From Hondaea fermentalgiana (lineage: Eukaryota > Sar > Bigyra > Thraustochytrida > Thraustochytriidae), in contig NPFB01000037.1 in NCBI GenBank assembly GCA_014084085.1, positions 181,172 to 202,201 on the forward strand: a stretch of 21,030 nt of DNA, in the 5' to 3' direction. Numbering within the stretch: position 1 is the stretch's first letter; each line of letters starts with the position of its first letter. The notes below the pieces were generated by a model. It made no database searches and was not told the DNA's origin. It saw only the letters and a list, made by a program, of their open reading frames with translations. This document shows, piece after piece, positions 1 to 7,932 of the stretch. The position numbers and the translations under genes were made by a program.

Positions 1-120
1 CGGGCCCGACTGCGAGCCCCGCCGCACGCACGCGCGCGCGAGGCGCCGCGCGAGGTCGCGGGCGCGCGGCGTCTCGGTCGCGGAGTCTTCGCAGCGAGGC
101 CGCATCCTGGCCATCGTCAT
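1..120 (-). CDS. Possible 5' end of a divergent gene, cut by window edge
   Basis: On the minus strand an ATG at 120 opens a frame that stays open for 40 codons to the window edge. It begins MTMARMRPRC and continues as an Arg/Ala-rich stretch. An Arg-rich, acid-poor start would suit an organelle-targeting peptide or simply GC-rich non-coding DNA. In sequence this GC-rich, open frames arise by chance, so length alone is weak support. If real, it is transcribed divergently from the biotin synthase gene and shares the upstream region 121-906. No function can be given. Confidence 0.22.
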   Translation of the reverse strand, partial: MTMARMRPRCEDSATETPRARDLARRLARACVRRGSQSGP

Positions 121-906
121 CTCGAATCGGTTGCCATCCATCCATCCATCCATCATCGTCCCTCGCCATCCTGCATCTCTCGCCTCGAGCCCTCGCGCGC
201 GCCGCGAGCACAGAGCAGAGCAGGGCGGGGCAGGGCGGAGCGCGGCGGGCGCGCGAGGTCGCAGCCGGAGCCCGGTGCGGACAACTGCCGGCCAGTGCAG
301 CTGGCTAGATACGCAGGATCGATCGATAGATAGATCGCGCGGCCTGGCCGCGCGGTGTCAATCAATCGCCAAAAGAAGGGAAAAAACAGACCAGTCACTG
401 TCAGTCCGCGGAGACAAAACCGGCGAACACGAGGCGATACACTCCAACAAACGCAACCTGAATCGAACGGACGGAGACAGGGAGGGCGCGAAGGCGGAGC
501 GGGCGGCAGACCCGCAAAGAGAGAGCAAAGCCACGCGACGCGGCGGCGAGGTACGTGCGGGCGGCGGCGGCGCGGAGGAGAGCGCGAGGGAGGGAGCGCG
601 GGGGCGCGCGGCGGCGGCGGAGAGCAAGAGCGCGCGGCGCGCCGGCGAGCGCCTCGCTCGCCGGCGCGGAAGATGGAGGAGAAAGATGGCGGCGGGATGC
701 ACGCATGGCGTCGAGGGGGGACTTACGCCCCGGGAGAAGAAGGCCGGCGAGCAGCAGCGGCAGCAGCAGCGGCGGCGCAAGGAGCACGCAAGGAGCACAC
801 AGGGAGCGGCAGAAACTGACAGCATAGCTTTGGTGTAAAGAGAAGAGAGGAGAAGGAGAACGGGGAAACGTAGACCAACACAGACAGACACAACAAAGAT
901 AGCAAC
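121..906. other. GC-rich non-coding region upstream of biotin synthase
   Basis: No convincing gene is seen here. Long open frames exist on both strands, but they are low-complexity Arg/Ala/Ser-rich translations expected from such GC-rich DNA. The stretch holds a short CCAT microsatellite (about 134-152), a GATCGATAGATA-like run near 320-335, and many GCGGCGG and CAGCAG tracts (about 540-780). The last 70 bases before the BIO2 ATG are purine-rich (GAGAGGAGAAGGAGA-like), as expected of a 5' UTR. It probably contains the promoter and 5' leader of BIO2, possibly shared with a divergent gene at the left edge. Confidence 0.6.
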
Positions 907-2214
907 ATGCTCGCGTCGACGAGGATGATGATGCTCGCGAGGACAGCCGCGCGGACGCCCGCCGCCACGAGGCAGATGGCGTCGGCGGCAGCGATCTCGA
1001 ACGCGGACAAGGACGCCTTGCTCAAGCGGATCGAGGAGCTCGAAGACGACAAGGCCAAGCTGCAGGCGGAACTCAAGGGAGACGACCTCCGCGTGCGCGG
1101 CGTCAACGGACGCGTTCGCACCGACTGGACCAAGGAGGAGATCCAGGCCGTGTACGAAAAGCCGCTCATCGACCTCGTCTTCGACGCCGCCATGATCCAC
1201 CGTCTGTACTTTTCCAGCCGCGAAATCATGCGCTCCACCCTCATCAGCTACAAGTCCGGCGGCTGCTCTGAGAACTGCGGCTACTGCTCGCAGTCGCAGC
1301 ACCACAAGACCTTTGTCAAGCCCACGCCCGCCATGCAGATCGAGGAGGTCCTCGAGGCCGCGCGCCGCGCCAAGGCAGCAGGCTCTGCGCGCTTCTGCAT
1401 GGGCAGCGCTTGGCGCTCCGTCGGCAAAAAGCACGCCTTTAAGCGCATCCTCGAGCTCGTCAAGGAGATCAACGGCATGGGCATGGAGGTCTGCACCACC
1501 CTTGGCATGCTCACCCCGGAGCAGGCCAAACAACTCAAGGAGGCCGGTCTTACCGCCTACAACCACAACTTGGACACCAGCCGCGAGTACTACCCCAAGG
1601 TTGTCACCACGCGCAGCTACGACGACCGCCTCGACACCGTCAAGAACGTGCGCGAGGCCGGCATCTCCGTTTGCTGCGGTGGCATTGTTGGGCTCGGCGA
1701 GGAGGAGGATGACCGCGTCGGCCTGCTGCACCAGCTCGCGACCCTCACGGAGCACCCCGAGTCCGTGCCCATTAACGCTCTCGTCCCTGTCGCCGGTACC
1801 CCGCTCGGCGACAAGCTCATTGCCGAGGGCAAGGCTCCCCAGTGGGATGAGATGGTCCGTATGATTGCCACCGCGCGCATCGTCATGCCCCGCTCCATGG
1901 TCCGTCTCTCTGCTGGCCGCATGGAGTTCCCCATGGCCGCCCAGGGCCTCATGTTTATGGCTGGCGCCAACTCCATCTTCACTGGCGACAAGCTCCTCAC
2001 CACGCCCAACCCGGCCTTTAGCGAGGACGACCGCATGTTTGAGATCCTTGGCCTTGTGGGCAAGGCACCGCACACCGCACCGCTCAAGAGCCCTTACTCT
2101 GCCGATGACGACGTCGCCGATGCCGCCGACGCCGCCAGGGCTGCGCAGCCGGGCCCGCGCTTTGTCGATATTCAGGTCAACAAGTCTTCTTCTAAGCTCG
2201 AGACCTCGCTCTGA
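907..2214 (+). CDS. BIO2: Biotin synthase, organelle-targeted
   Basis: This 435-residue radical-SAM enzyme inserts sulfur into dethiobiotin, the last step of biotin synthesis. The radical-SAM cluster ligands are C120, C124 and C127 (GGCSENCGYCSQS). The residues matching the [2Fe-2S] ligands of bacterial BioB are present: C164 (RFCMGSAWR), C196 (MEVCTTLGML), C256 (SVCCGGIVGLGE) and R333 (MVRLSAGR). The C-terminal MFMAGANSIFTGDKLLTT block is also typical. The first ~30 residues are rich in Arg, Ala, Met and Ser and lack acids, as in a mitochondrial presequence. Residues 35-60 add a charged, coiled-coil-like segment (LLKRIEELEDDKAKLQAEL) that bacterial BioB lacks. The C-terminal tail from about 398 is Asp/Ala-rich and extra. 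The start is the first ATG after a purine-rich leader. There are no introns. No other biotin gene is in view. Confidence 0.97.
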   Translation: MLASTRMMMLARTAARTPAATRQMASAAAISNADKDALLKRIEELEDDKAKLQAELKGDDLRVRGVNGRVRTDWTKEEIQAVYEKPLIDLVFDAAMIHRLYFSSREIMRSTLISYKSGGCSENCGYCSQSQHHKTFVKPTPAMQIEEVLEAARRAKAAGSARFCMGSAWRSVGKKHAFKRILELVKEINGMGMEVCTTLGMLTPEQAKQLKEAGLTAYNHNLDTSREYYPKVVTTRSYDDRLDTVKNVREAGISVCCGGIVGLGEEEDDRVGLLHQLATLTEHPESVPINALVPVAGTPLGDKLIAEGKAPQWDEMVRMIATARIVMPRSMVRLSAGRMEFPMAAQGLMFMAGANSIFTGDKLLTTPNPAFSEDDRMFEILGLVGKAPHTAPLKSPYSADDDVADAADAARAAQPGPRFVDIQVNKSSSKLETSL

Positions 2215-3588
2215 GCGTCAAGTCAACATAGCAGCCAGCTTACTCACATCAATTTTTGCCCCATCCCCTCCAACCCCCTCCCTCTTCTCCGTCATGCTCT
2301 GAATGATCGATTTATGCGTTATTAGAAATTGATCCATCCATTCATTGCCCATCACTCTTAGTTTCATATCTTCTTTGTGGCTCTTCGAGTTTAAGATCGA
2401 CCCATTCATCACATCACCAACGTGCGCTCTGTTGGTTGATTGCTCGCGGTCATGGAAAAAGAGAACTCTGTCAAGGCAAGCTAAAATTGTAGAGTTGGCC
2501 TATGCCAACACGGTAATGAGTATAGTAATCCGCATTCTCTTTCTTTTTGCGTGCAGTGACCCCTGCGCAAGGAACCTAAGGCTTCGATTTGTCACCATGG
2601 CCGTCCACGCACTGCTTTCTCGCTTGCTCGCTCAATTCCCCCCCTCCCCCCGAATTATGATCGATCTGCGGCCTTTTTGCGAGTGATCAGTGGCGAGACG
2701 CATCCCATCATCGTCTCCCCACGGGCCCGAGTTCGTGTGTATCTTCTGTCCTCTTGTCTTCGGCCCTGCGCAAACACGCGCTATCCGCTAGCTCCTCGTG
2801 GGACTCGTGTGCCAACAGTCAGCAGCCAGCTGTATAACAGCAGCAGCGGTCCCTCCCATGGGCCCCGATCCCAAGTCGCGAGTCCTCCTCCAGTCACCCA
2901 GCCTCGCCACTCTTGCACTATATACTCGTCACACTCGCTCATCCGGGACCCGCGCGCGAGTCCGCCCTCGCCTCGCATCGTGGCGCATCCTGATTGCTTG
3001 GCATTAGGTTTGCGGCGTTTCCGAAGTCGCCGCCGCTATTTCACTCTTCCCAGCTTTCCGTCTCTCATCATTGTGGGCGACCGATCGTCCCGGCCGCTCC
3101 CTAGTATAGTAGTAGTAGTAGCTAATAACTAGCTAGTTTTATGCTAGCTAGCTGCCAGTGCAGGTGCTTTTAGCGGCACTTTGGGCCACACGTAGAGAGG
3201 CCGCGCCGACGCTCCCCCTTCGCACGCACGCACGCCAAGCCAACCCTCGCACGCACGCACGCACGGCCTGCGGGCGGAGGAGGATCTATCTGCGAGGCGG
3301 GAAGCGCGCGAGGACGAGGACGAGGTCGAGGAGCAGGACGAGGAGCGTCCGCCAGCAAGCTCAAGTTGCTTCGCTTAGCACTTGTAACTACCACCTATAG
3401 TATAGTTGCAAGCAAGCAAGCGCAAGCAAGCAAGCAAGCACAAGCAAGCACAAGCAAAAGCAAGACACTTTTCCTTGGGTCGAGCAGGCCCTGGCAAGCA
3501 GACCGGAATTGAGACGGGCCCGGCGTCGGCCTGAGGCCTGCGAGCGGCAGCGGCGGCGGCAGCAGCGGCGGCAGTGGCGGCGAGCGCC
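2215..3588. other. Intergenic region: BIO2 3' end and TMEM135-like promoter
   Basis: No supported gene is seen; open frames here lack ATG starts or recognisable content. The first ~450 bases are AT-richer and probably hold the BIO2 3' UTR, though no AATAAA is visible. A TATA-like ACTATATACTC lies near 2928-2938, with no start to tie it to. Around 3103-3150 there is a (TAG)n run followed by AGCTAGCT/CTAGCTAG palindromic repeats. Around 3226-3265 there are CGCACGCA repeats. The last 180 bases before the next ATG hold a CAAG microsatellite and a CGGCGG-rich leader. Confidence 0.55.
3408..3464 (+). repeat. CAAG tetranucleotide microsatellite
   Basis: An imperfect run of GCAAGCAAGCAAG units, interrupted by CACAAG variants, lies 125-180 bases upstream of the TMEM135-like start codon. 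It is probably in the promoter or 5' UTR and likely to vary in length between strains. Confidence 0.85.
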
Positions 3589-5226
3589 ATGGCGGAGAAT
3601 GTGATCGAGCGCGTCATGTCGGGCATCTTCGAGCCGCAGTCCGGCGGCGGCGAGGGCCCGACCCGCGCGGGCGCCCGTGAGGCCAAGCGCGGCTGCGAAG
3701 AGGAGGTCCGCAGGCGCAAGACCGGCGGCGGCGCCTTGGACAAAGTACCCGAGGATCAGGAGCGTTTCACCGGTACGGCTGTCAGCGCCGGCAGCAACGC
3801 CGGCAAGAACGCCACCGCCGACGACGACGACGACCACAACAACCATGGCTATGAGTGCGAGGCAGATCACGCTGCGCAACAGCAGCGCGCCAAAAACGCA
3901 GCGGAAAGGTGGGCAGGCCAGGGTCTGGGCTTGCTCAAGGACGGGTCCGTTCCCAAGGGCTGGCAGGCCGTAGAGCATGCGCTGCGCGAGCTTGGGGCGG
4001 GCGCGATGCGTGGAGCCTTGCTCGGCCTCTCGCTCAAAGGCGCGCTCTCACTTGTCATGTCTCTGATCAAAAGAAAGCGTACAGCGCCCGAAGCCTTGGC
4101 GGCCGCCATGGACGCGGACTCTAGGCGCTTCGCTGCCTTTGTGAGCGCCTTCATTGGCACCTTTCGCTTCGTAAATGCGGGCATGACTGCAAGCATGGGT
4201 CGTGACACTCCGCTCAACAGCGGCGTAGCTGGCGGAATTGCTGCCCTCACGCTCATGCTCGACGCGCCGGGCCGTCGCAAAATGTTCGCCATGAACCTTT
4301 TTGTGCGCTCTCTCGATGTCCTCACCAAGCGTCTCGTCAGGGATGGTGTTCTGCCGTACTGGAAACACTTTGAAGCCTTCATGTTTGGCGTCACCAATAT
4401 TCCCATCATGTTCGGCTTCCTCTTTGAGCCAGATATTCTTGATCGCAGCTACTACAAGTGGATCCTTGGCATGGGCAACGTCACAGATGAGGGTCTGCAC
4501 GCGACGCTCCGGGAGCGACGCACGGCTCTGGCCGAGGGCCGCCTCTTTCCACACCAGCCCTGCTCCGTTGGCTATCACGAGGGACCCTGCACCGTACACT
4601 GCGTCAAGGACTGGTTTCTTGGCCTCCAGCGCGCGAGCAAGGTATACGTCAGTGTGCATCTCATCAGTCTTATCTTGCGCTACAAAAAGCTCGGCAAGGA
4701 TCCGCTTCCCCAGCTTGTGCGTACTCTTGTCGGCTTTGCGTCCTCGTGCGCCTTTTTGTCTACATACGTCTTTTGTATCAAAAGCTCGCAGTGTTTCCTG
4801 CGCAATTACCGCCAGATCGACTCTGGATGGCATGCCGCTGTGGCGGGAATGCTCACTTCTTTGAGCACTTTTTTTGAGCGGCCGTCTCGCGTTTCGGAAC
4901 TCATGCTCTACTGCATGCCCAAGGCACTCGAAGGTGCTTTCAATTACCTGAATAAGCGCGGCTATGTCTCACCCGTGCCTTATTTTGATACCATGCTCTT
5001 TGTCTTTAGCATGTCGGTTCTGTGCTCGAGCGCCCGCATCGACTTTAAGTCCACCTATCACGCGTCGCTCTGCTTTGTCCTCGGCTCCAAGTCGCCCAAG
5101 ACCTCTCCAAAGCAGTCGCCCCCCAAGTCAAAGGACAACGTGCAAGCTGAGGCAGAAGCCACCGCCATCTCTAACCTTGCAAATGACACCACCGCCGCCA
5201 CCATTTCCACTACCACCAAACCTTAG
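3589..5226 (+). CDS. TMEM135: TMEM135-family multi-pass membrane protein
   Basis: The product has 545 residues. Family hallmarks in order are: a basic segment after the first hydrophobic stretch (SLIKRKRTAPEAL, ~158-170); a Cys/His cluster (C325, H330, C334, H337, C338) matching the CKHYEDNC..CIKG region of animal TMEM135; the SSQCFLRNYRQID block (~399-411); WHAAVAGMLTSLSTFFERPS (~414-433); the ELMLYCMPKALEGAFNYLNKRG region (~437-458); and a final hydrophobic PYFDTMLFVFSMSVLCSSA (~464-482). Known family members sit in peroxisomal, mitochondrial or lipid-droplet-associated membranes and affect lipid handling and mitochondrial dynamics; the molecular activity is not settled. Here an extra ~130-residue hydrophilic N-terminus carries a run of Asp (~78-82), and the tail from 500 is Ser/Pro/Thr/Lys-rich. 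The ATG at 3589 sits in a good GCGCCATGG context. Family assignment is firm; cellular role is inference. Confidence 0.86.
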   Translation: MAENVIERVMSGIFEPQSGGGEGPTRAGAREAKRGCEEEVRRRKTGGGALDKVPEDQERFTGTAVSAGSNAGKNATADDDDDHNNHGYECEADHAAQQQRAKNAAERWAGQGLGLLKDGSVPKGWQAVEHALRELGAGAMRGALLGLSLKGALSLVMSLIKRKRTAPEALAAAMDADSRRFAAFVSAFIGTFRFVNAGMTASMGRDTPLNSGVAGGIAALTLMLDAPGRRKMFAMNLFVRSLDVLTKRLVRDGVLPYWKHFEAFMFGVTNIPIMFGFLFEPDILDRSYYKWILGMGNVTDEGLHATLRERRTALAEGRLFPHQPCSVGYHEGPCTVHCVKDWFLGLQRASKVYVSVHLISLILRYKKLGKDPLPQLVRTLVGFASSCAFLSTYVFCIKSSQCFLRNYRQIDSGWHAAVAGMLTSLSTFFERPSRVSELMLYCMPKALEGAFNYLNKRGYVSPVPYFDTMLFVFSMSVLCSSARIDFKSTYHASLCFVLGSKSPKTSPKQSPPKSKDNVQAEAEATAISNLANDTTAATISTTTKP

Positions 5227-5757
5227 GTGTCTGTCTGTTTGCCAAGACAAGAGAGAGTTGGCTGGCTGCTTCGATAAATTATATATTTTCGTCCATGACG
5301 TCCATGGGTTTTTTCTTGTTCTGGTACCTTCTGATCGACTTCTCTTGCCACGCAAATTGCTTTTGCGACCACCTACCTCGTGGGAATCAAGCTCTTCATC
5401 CTTTTATCCATCTCGCACCAAATCCTAGTTATCATCATCCTCGCAATAAAAATCTCACTTGCCAACACATCATCCTCACATTACGTCCTCGTTGTCATCA
5501 CTTCGCTTGACCTCAATCTCGCACTGAAAGAATCCCTAGTTGTCATCTCTTTGATTCACCTCAGCCTCGCATTGAGTCCTTGCAATCAATCATCACTTTG
5601 ACACACCTCAAAATCATTCTGGTATGGATAATTAGTCGCCGCGAGACCAAGTGTATTGCGACGATGTCTGGTAGCTATTCAGGAGTTAGGCCAGTCACGG
5701 TACAGAGTTGTTCCTTTTCGACCCAAACAAGCAAAAAGAGTAAGTTGGTGTCTGTGC
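5227..5757. other. Convergent 3' intergenic region
   Basis: This stretch separates the ends of the TMEM135-like gene (+) and NAA50 (-). It is AT-richer than the genes. It holds loosely repeated CCTAGTTNTCATC / CTCGCANT phrases (about 5400-5590), which look like a decayed local duplication. No supported gene is seen. Confidence 0.5.
5445..5450 (+). terminator. Candidate poly(A) signal for the TMEM135-like gene
   Basis: A canonical AATAAA lies 219 bases after the TMEM135-like stop codon, in AT-rich sequence. Use of this signal is inferred. Confidence 0.4.
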
Positions 5758-6285
5758 CTACGCAGAGGGGAATGACTTTTCGAGCAAGATGCACGAAGAT
5801 GGCTCCAGACGCTTGTAGTACCCTTCAATGGTCTCCTTCTTTTCAAACCCAAACTTGCGCACGTAAAAGTCAATACCGTCCGGATTTTCAGTCCACACAT
5901 GCAGAAAGATACCCGCGGCGCCAAGTTTCTGTGCCGAGGAAATCATGTGCTCCAGCAGTTTGGTGCCGATCATACGACCACGGTACGCGGGCAAGACGAC
6001 CAACGTCATGACATAGCACCATGTCTTGCCTTCCCGCTCCTCGAGACGCGAGCAGCAAGCACCAACAGCGTTCGAGTTGTACAGTCCGAGCTTGCAAAGT
6101 TCGGGCGTTGGCGAGACGACCACGTCGTCGTAGAACTTTTGCGCGTAGTTCACTTCGAGGCACGACTGGATTGCTCGCAACTGGCCCACGTTGCTCGCGA
6201 GCACGGGGCCAAACATGATCTCCTTCGTCACCTGTGTCGTCTGGCCCGAGGTGTCGAGCTTCTTCCCGTCGGCCGCCGCCGTCAT
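5758..6285 (-). CDS. NAA50: NAA50-type N-alpha-acetyltransferase
   Basis: This 175-residue GNAT protein aligns along its length with animal NAA50, the catalytic subunit that acetylates protein N-terminal Met and associates with the ribosome-bound NatA complex. Matches include NYAQKFYDDVV (46-56), YVMTLVVLPAYRG (91-103), IGTKLLEHM (106-114), FLHVWTENPDGIDFY (127-141), KFGFEKKETIEGYYKRLEP (144-162) and LLEKSF. Y91 and H129 correspond to the catalytic Tyr and His described for human NAA50. Oddities: the acetyl-CoA loop reads RGRMIG (102-107), with Met where the family has Gly; the substrate loop reads LEVNY (43-47), where NAA50 has FPVSY; one residue is inserted in FYVRKFGF; and ~19 extra residues precede the fold. 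It converges on the TMEM135-like gene. Family identity is strong; full activity is less certain because of these changes. Confidence 0.9.
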   Translation of the reverse strand: MTAAADGKKLDTSGQTTQVTKEIMFGPVLASNVGQLRAIQSCLEVNYAQKFYDDVVVSPTPELCKLGLYNSNAVGACCSRLEEREGKTWCYVMTLVVLPAYRGRMIGTKLLEHMISSAQKLGAAGIFLHVWTENPDGIDFYVRKFGFEKKETIEGYYKRLEPSSCILLEKSFPSA

Positions 6286-6445
6286 GATGCCTCAGTACGC
6301 CGGTGCTTGCTTTTTTGCTTGCTTACTCGCCCCCCCGCGAAGAGCGGACCCCGTCGCGATCTATCTCCCACCGGCCCGCGTCCCGATGCCCCGCGACCGT
6401 GCAAGTAGAAATGCCCGAGCAGCAGCCCGCCCGCTATCTCGCCAA

Positions 6446-6473
6446 GCCTCGCCTCGCCTCGCCTCGCCTCGCC
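6446..6473 (+). repeat. CCTCG pentanucleotide repeat
   Basis: Five consecutive CCTCG units lie about 165 bases upstream of the NAA50 start, in its likely promoter or 5' UTR. Confidence 0.85.
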
Positions 6474-6528
6474 GGACCAAGCCTCGCTCGCTCTCGCGCG
6501 CGCAATGCTCGCTCTCGCGGTGGTTGTT

Positions 6529-6556
<28 letters not shown>
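6529..6556 (+). repeat. CTG trinucleotide run
   Basis: Eight to nine CTG units (CAG on the other strand) lie upstream of NAA50, outside any supported coding region. Confidence 0.85.
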
Positions 6557-6561
<5 letters not shown>

Positions 6562-6867
6562 CGGCTTCTCCACCGCCAGTTAGTTGGTCTCCGCCTAGCG
6601 TCGGACTTCGGCGCGCGCCTGCGCCGGAGTGTCCACTCCTCGGCTCTCGACCAAGATCCCTTCCCTTCTCTTCCCAAGTTGGGTTGCTTTCGTCGTGACG
6701 TGCAGGTGGCGGCGAGGCTGGTAGGCCATGCCAGCCGCGGCGTCGCCTTTGGGCGCGAAAGCCCCCTCTTCCTCTCTGTCGGCTAGGCTGTCTGCACCGT
6801 GTCAGCATACTCGGACGCCGTGCTTGCATTTGTTATTGTAGCGAGACAGGTTAGAAGGGGAAGTAGA

Positions 6868-7140
6868 ATGACTGAGCGCGGCATCCACCACAACAGAAAG
6901 CGCAGTGAATTCGTTTTCGTCGAAAATCCTGCCATGCACGAAATATTAAAGAAGAAAAATGATTGGTTCGAAAAATTACAGGGAGCAGTGCACGGCTCGA
7001 AGACGGCTCTGGAAAGGCACAAGCACGCAGCAGGCGGCATTTTCTCTTGCATTCTTGCTCTTCTTCTTTTCCAAAGGGCGTTTCGAAGCAAAAGACAATC
7101 TCATCCTCAAAGCAAAGGAGCACCAACGACACTACATTAA
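6868..7140 (+). CDS. Doubtful 90-residue hypothetical protein
   Basis: An ATG at 6868 opens a 90-codon frame starting MTERGIHHNR. The translation looks more protein-like than the surrounding GC-rich frames. It has a charged helix-like stretch (EILKKKNDWFEKLQ), then GGIFSCILALLLFQRAF, a possible single membrane segment, and a basic tail. It runs convergently into the histidine-phosphatase gene and overlaps that gene's end by 9 bases. No family is recognised. It could be a small membrane protein or chance open sequence; only conservation or transcripts would tell. Confidence 0.25.
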   Translation: MTERGIHHNRKRSEFVFVENPAMHEILKKKNDWFEKLQGAVHGSKTALERHKHAAGGIFSCILALLLFQRAFRSKRQSHPQSKGAPTTLH

Positions 7141-7932
7141 AGAGGGCGCAGAGGTGAGGTCACCAGGTACCTCCTCAAAAACGCTCAAGAGTTTGCGACG
7201 ATCACGCCACGTCCAACACTCCCCTTCCTTTACATAGCTGAGCTGCCAAACGTCGCAGTTGGCAAACTTCTTTTCCATGCCGAGCATACGACGGAAAAAT
7301 TGTGAGTGGCCCACAACAAGAACGCATGTCTCGTCACGAGCAGCGAGCCGGTCCTCGAATGCGCGGATCCGGTCGTCAAGGCCGCTTCCAAAGCCAGGGA
7401 TCCACTCCGACACCGTTTTTTCACGCAAAACGTCCCATTCCTCACGCACCTGCGAAGCCATCGTGCCCCCCTCGTCGCTCTTCTTCTCTGCGGCAGCAGC
7501 GTCAGCAGCAGCAGCAGCAGCAGCAGCAGCCAAGACTCCGTCGCACGTCTCTTTGGCGCGAGCAAGGGGCGAGTGTACAAAGACTTGCACCTTTTTCTCC
7601 TGGAGAAGATTTGTCTCGCGCAGCTTGCGTGTGAGCGTGGCGACTTGCTTCACGCCGACCTCGGAAAGTCCCGAGTCTGCGATGCTCGGTTCTGCGAGGA
7701 GCGAGAGTCCGGCAAAGAGGTCGCCGCTCGCCGGGAGCTTGGCACTGCTAACATCGCCAGCCCATCGCTTCAAGTGGCCAAGCTTCTCGTTTTCTACGCT
7801 CTCCGCATGCCGCACGAGCAGGACTGTCTTGACTACCTGCGACTGCGTTGGGGGCGACTCCGGTGGAGCTCGCGTCTGCAACTGGGAATGCGACTGCGAT
7901 TGCGACTGCGCGTCGCTCTCCGCCAGCTCCAT
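7132..7932 (-). CDS. Histidine phosphatase (phosphoglycerate-mutase-like) protein
   Basis: The product has 266 residues from the ATG at 7932. The family's catalytic motif is LLVRHAESVENEK, with R41 and the phospho-accepting H42. VFVHSPLARAKET supplies H120, S121, P122 and R125. The second catalytic histidine is H209 in LVVGHSQFFRRML. EEWDVLRE (164-171) lies where the family has its acid/base glutamate. Members dephosphorylate small metabolites or proteins; the substrate cannot be read from sequence. A nine-Ala run plus AAAA (135-148) is encoded by a GCT repeat between the core motifs, and residues 8-19 are Gln/Ser-rich. The frame stays open upstream to an ATG at 8238, which would add 102 residues starting with an Arg/Ser-rich, presequence-like stretch. 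I prefer 7932 because the intervening sequence is AT-rich and looks like leader DNA. Confidence 0.86.
   Translation of the reverse strand: MELAESDAQSQSQSHSQLQTRAPPESPPTQSQVVKTVLLVRHAESVENEKLGHLKRWAGDVSSAKLPASGDLFAGLSLLAEPSIADSGLSEVGVKQVATLTRKLRETNLLQEKKVQVFVHSPLARAKETCDGVLAAAAAAAAADAAAAEKKSDEGGTMASQVREEWDVLREKTVSEWIPGFGSGLDDRIRAFEDRLAARDETCVLVVGHSQFFRRMLGMEKKFANCDVWQLSYVKEGECWTWRDRRKLLSVFEEVPGDLTSAPSLM
7503..7530 (+). repeat. In-frame CAG/CTG repeat encoding poly-Ala
   Basis: Nine CAG units on the plus strand read as GCT on the coding strand and give nine alanines in the histidine-phosphatase protein. Repeat-length change would lengthen or shorten the Ala run without a frameshift. Confidence 0.85.

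Larger units (their letters stand above)
6286..6867. other. NAA50 upstream region with pentamer and CTG repeats
   Basis: This GC-rich non-coding DNA is the promoter side of NAA50. It contains a CCTCG pentamer array and a CTG trinucleotide run. Open frames here translate to low-complexity Arg/Ser/Ala or poly-Gln/Leu and are not supported as genes. Confidence 0.5.

Noticed and set aside
358..2073. Long minus-strand frame of 571 codons opposite BIO2
   Set aside because: It is a shadow of the biotin synthase gene and GC-rich leader; BIO2 on the plus strand has complete catalytic motifs.
4048..4833. 261-codon minus-strand frame opposite the TMEM135-like gene
   Set aside because: It is antisense to conserved TMEM135 coding sequence, with no recognisable domain of its own.
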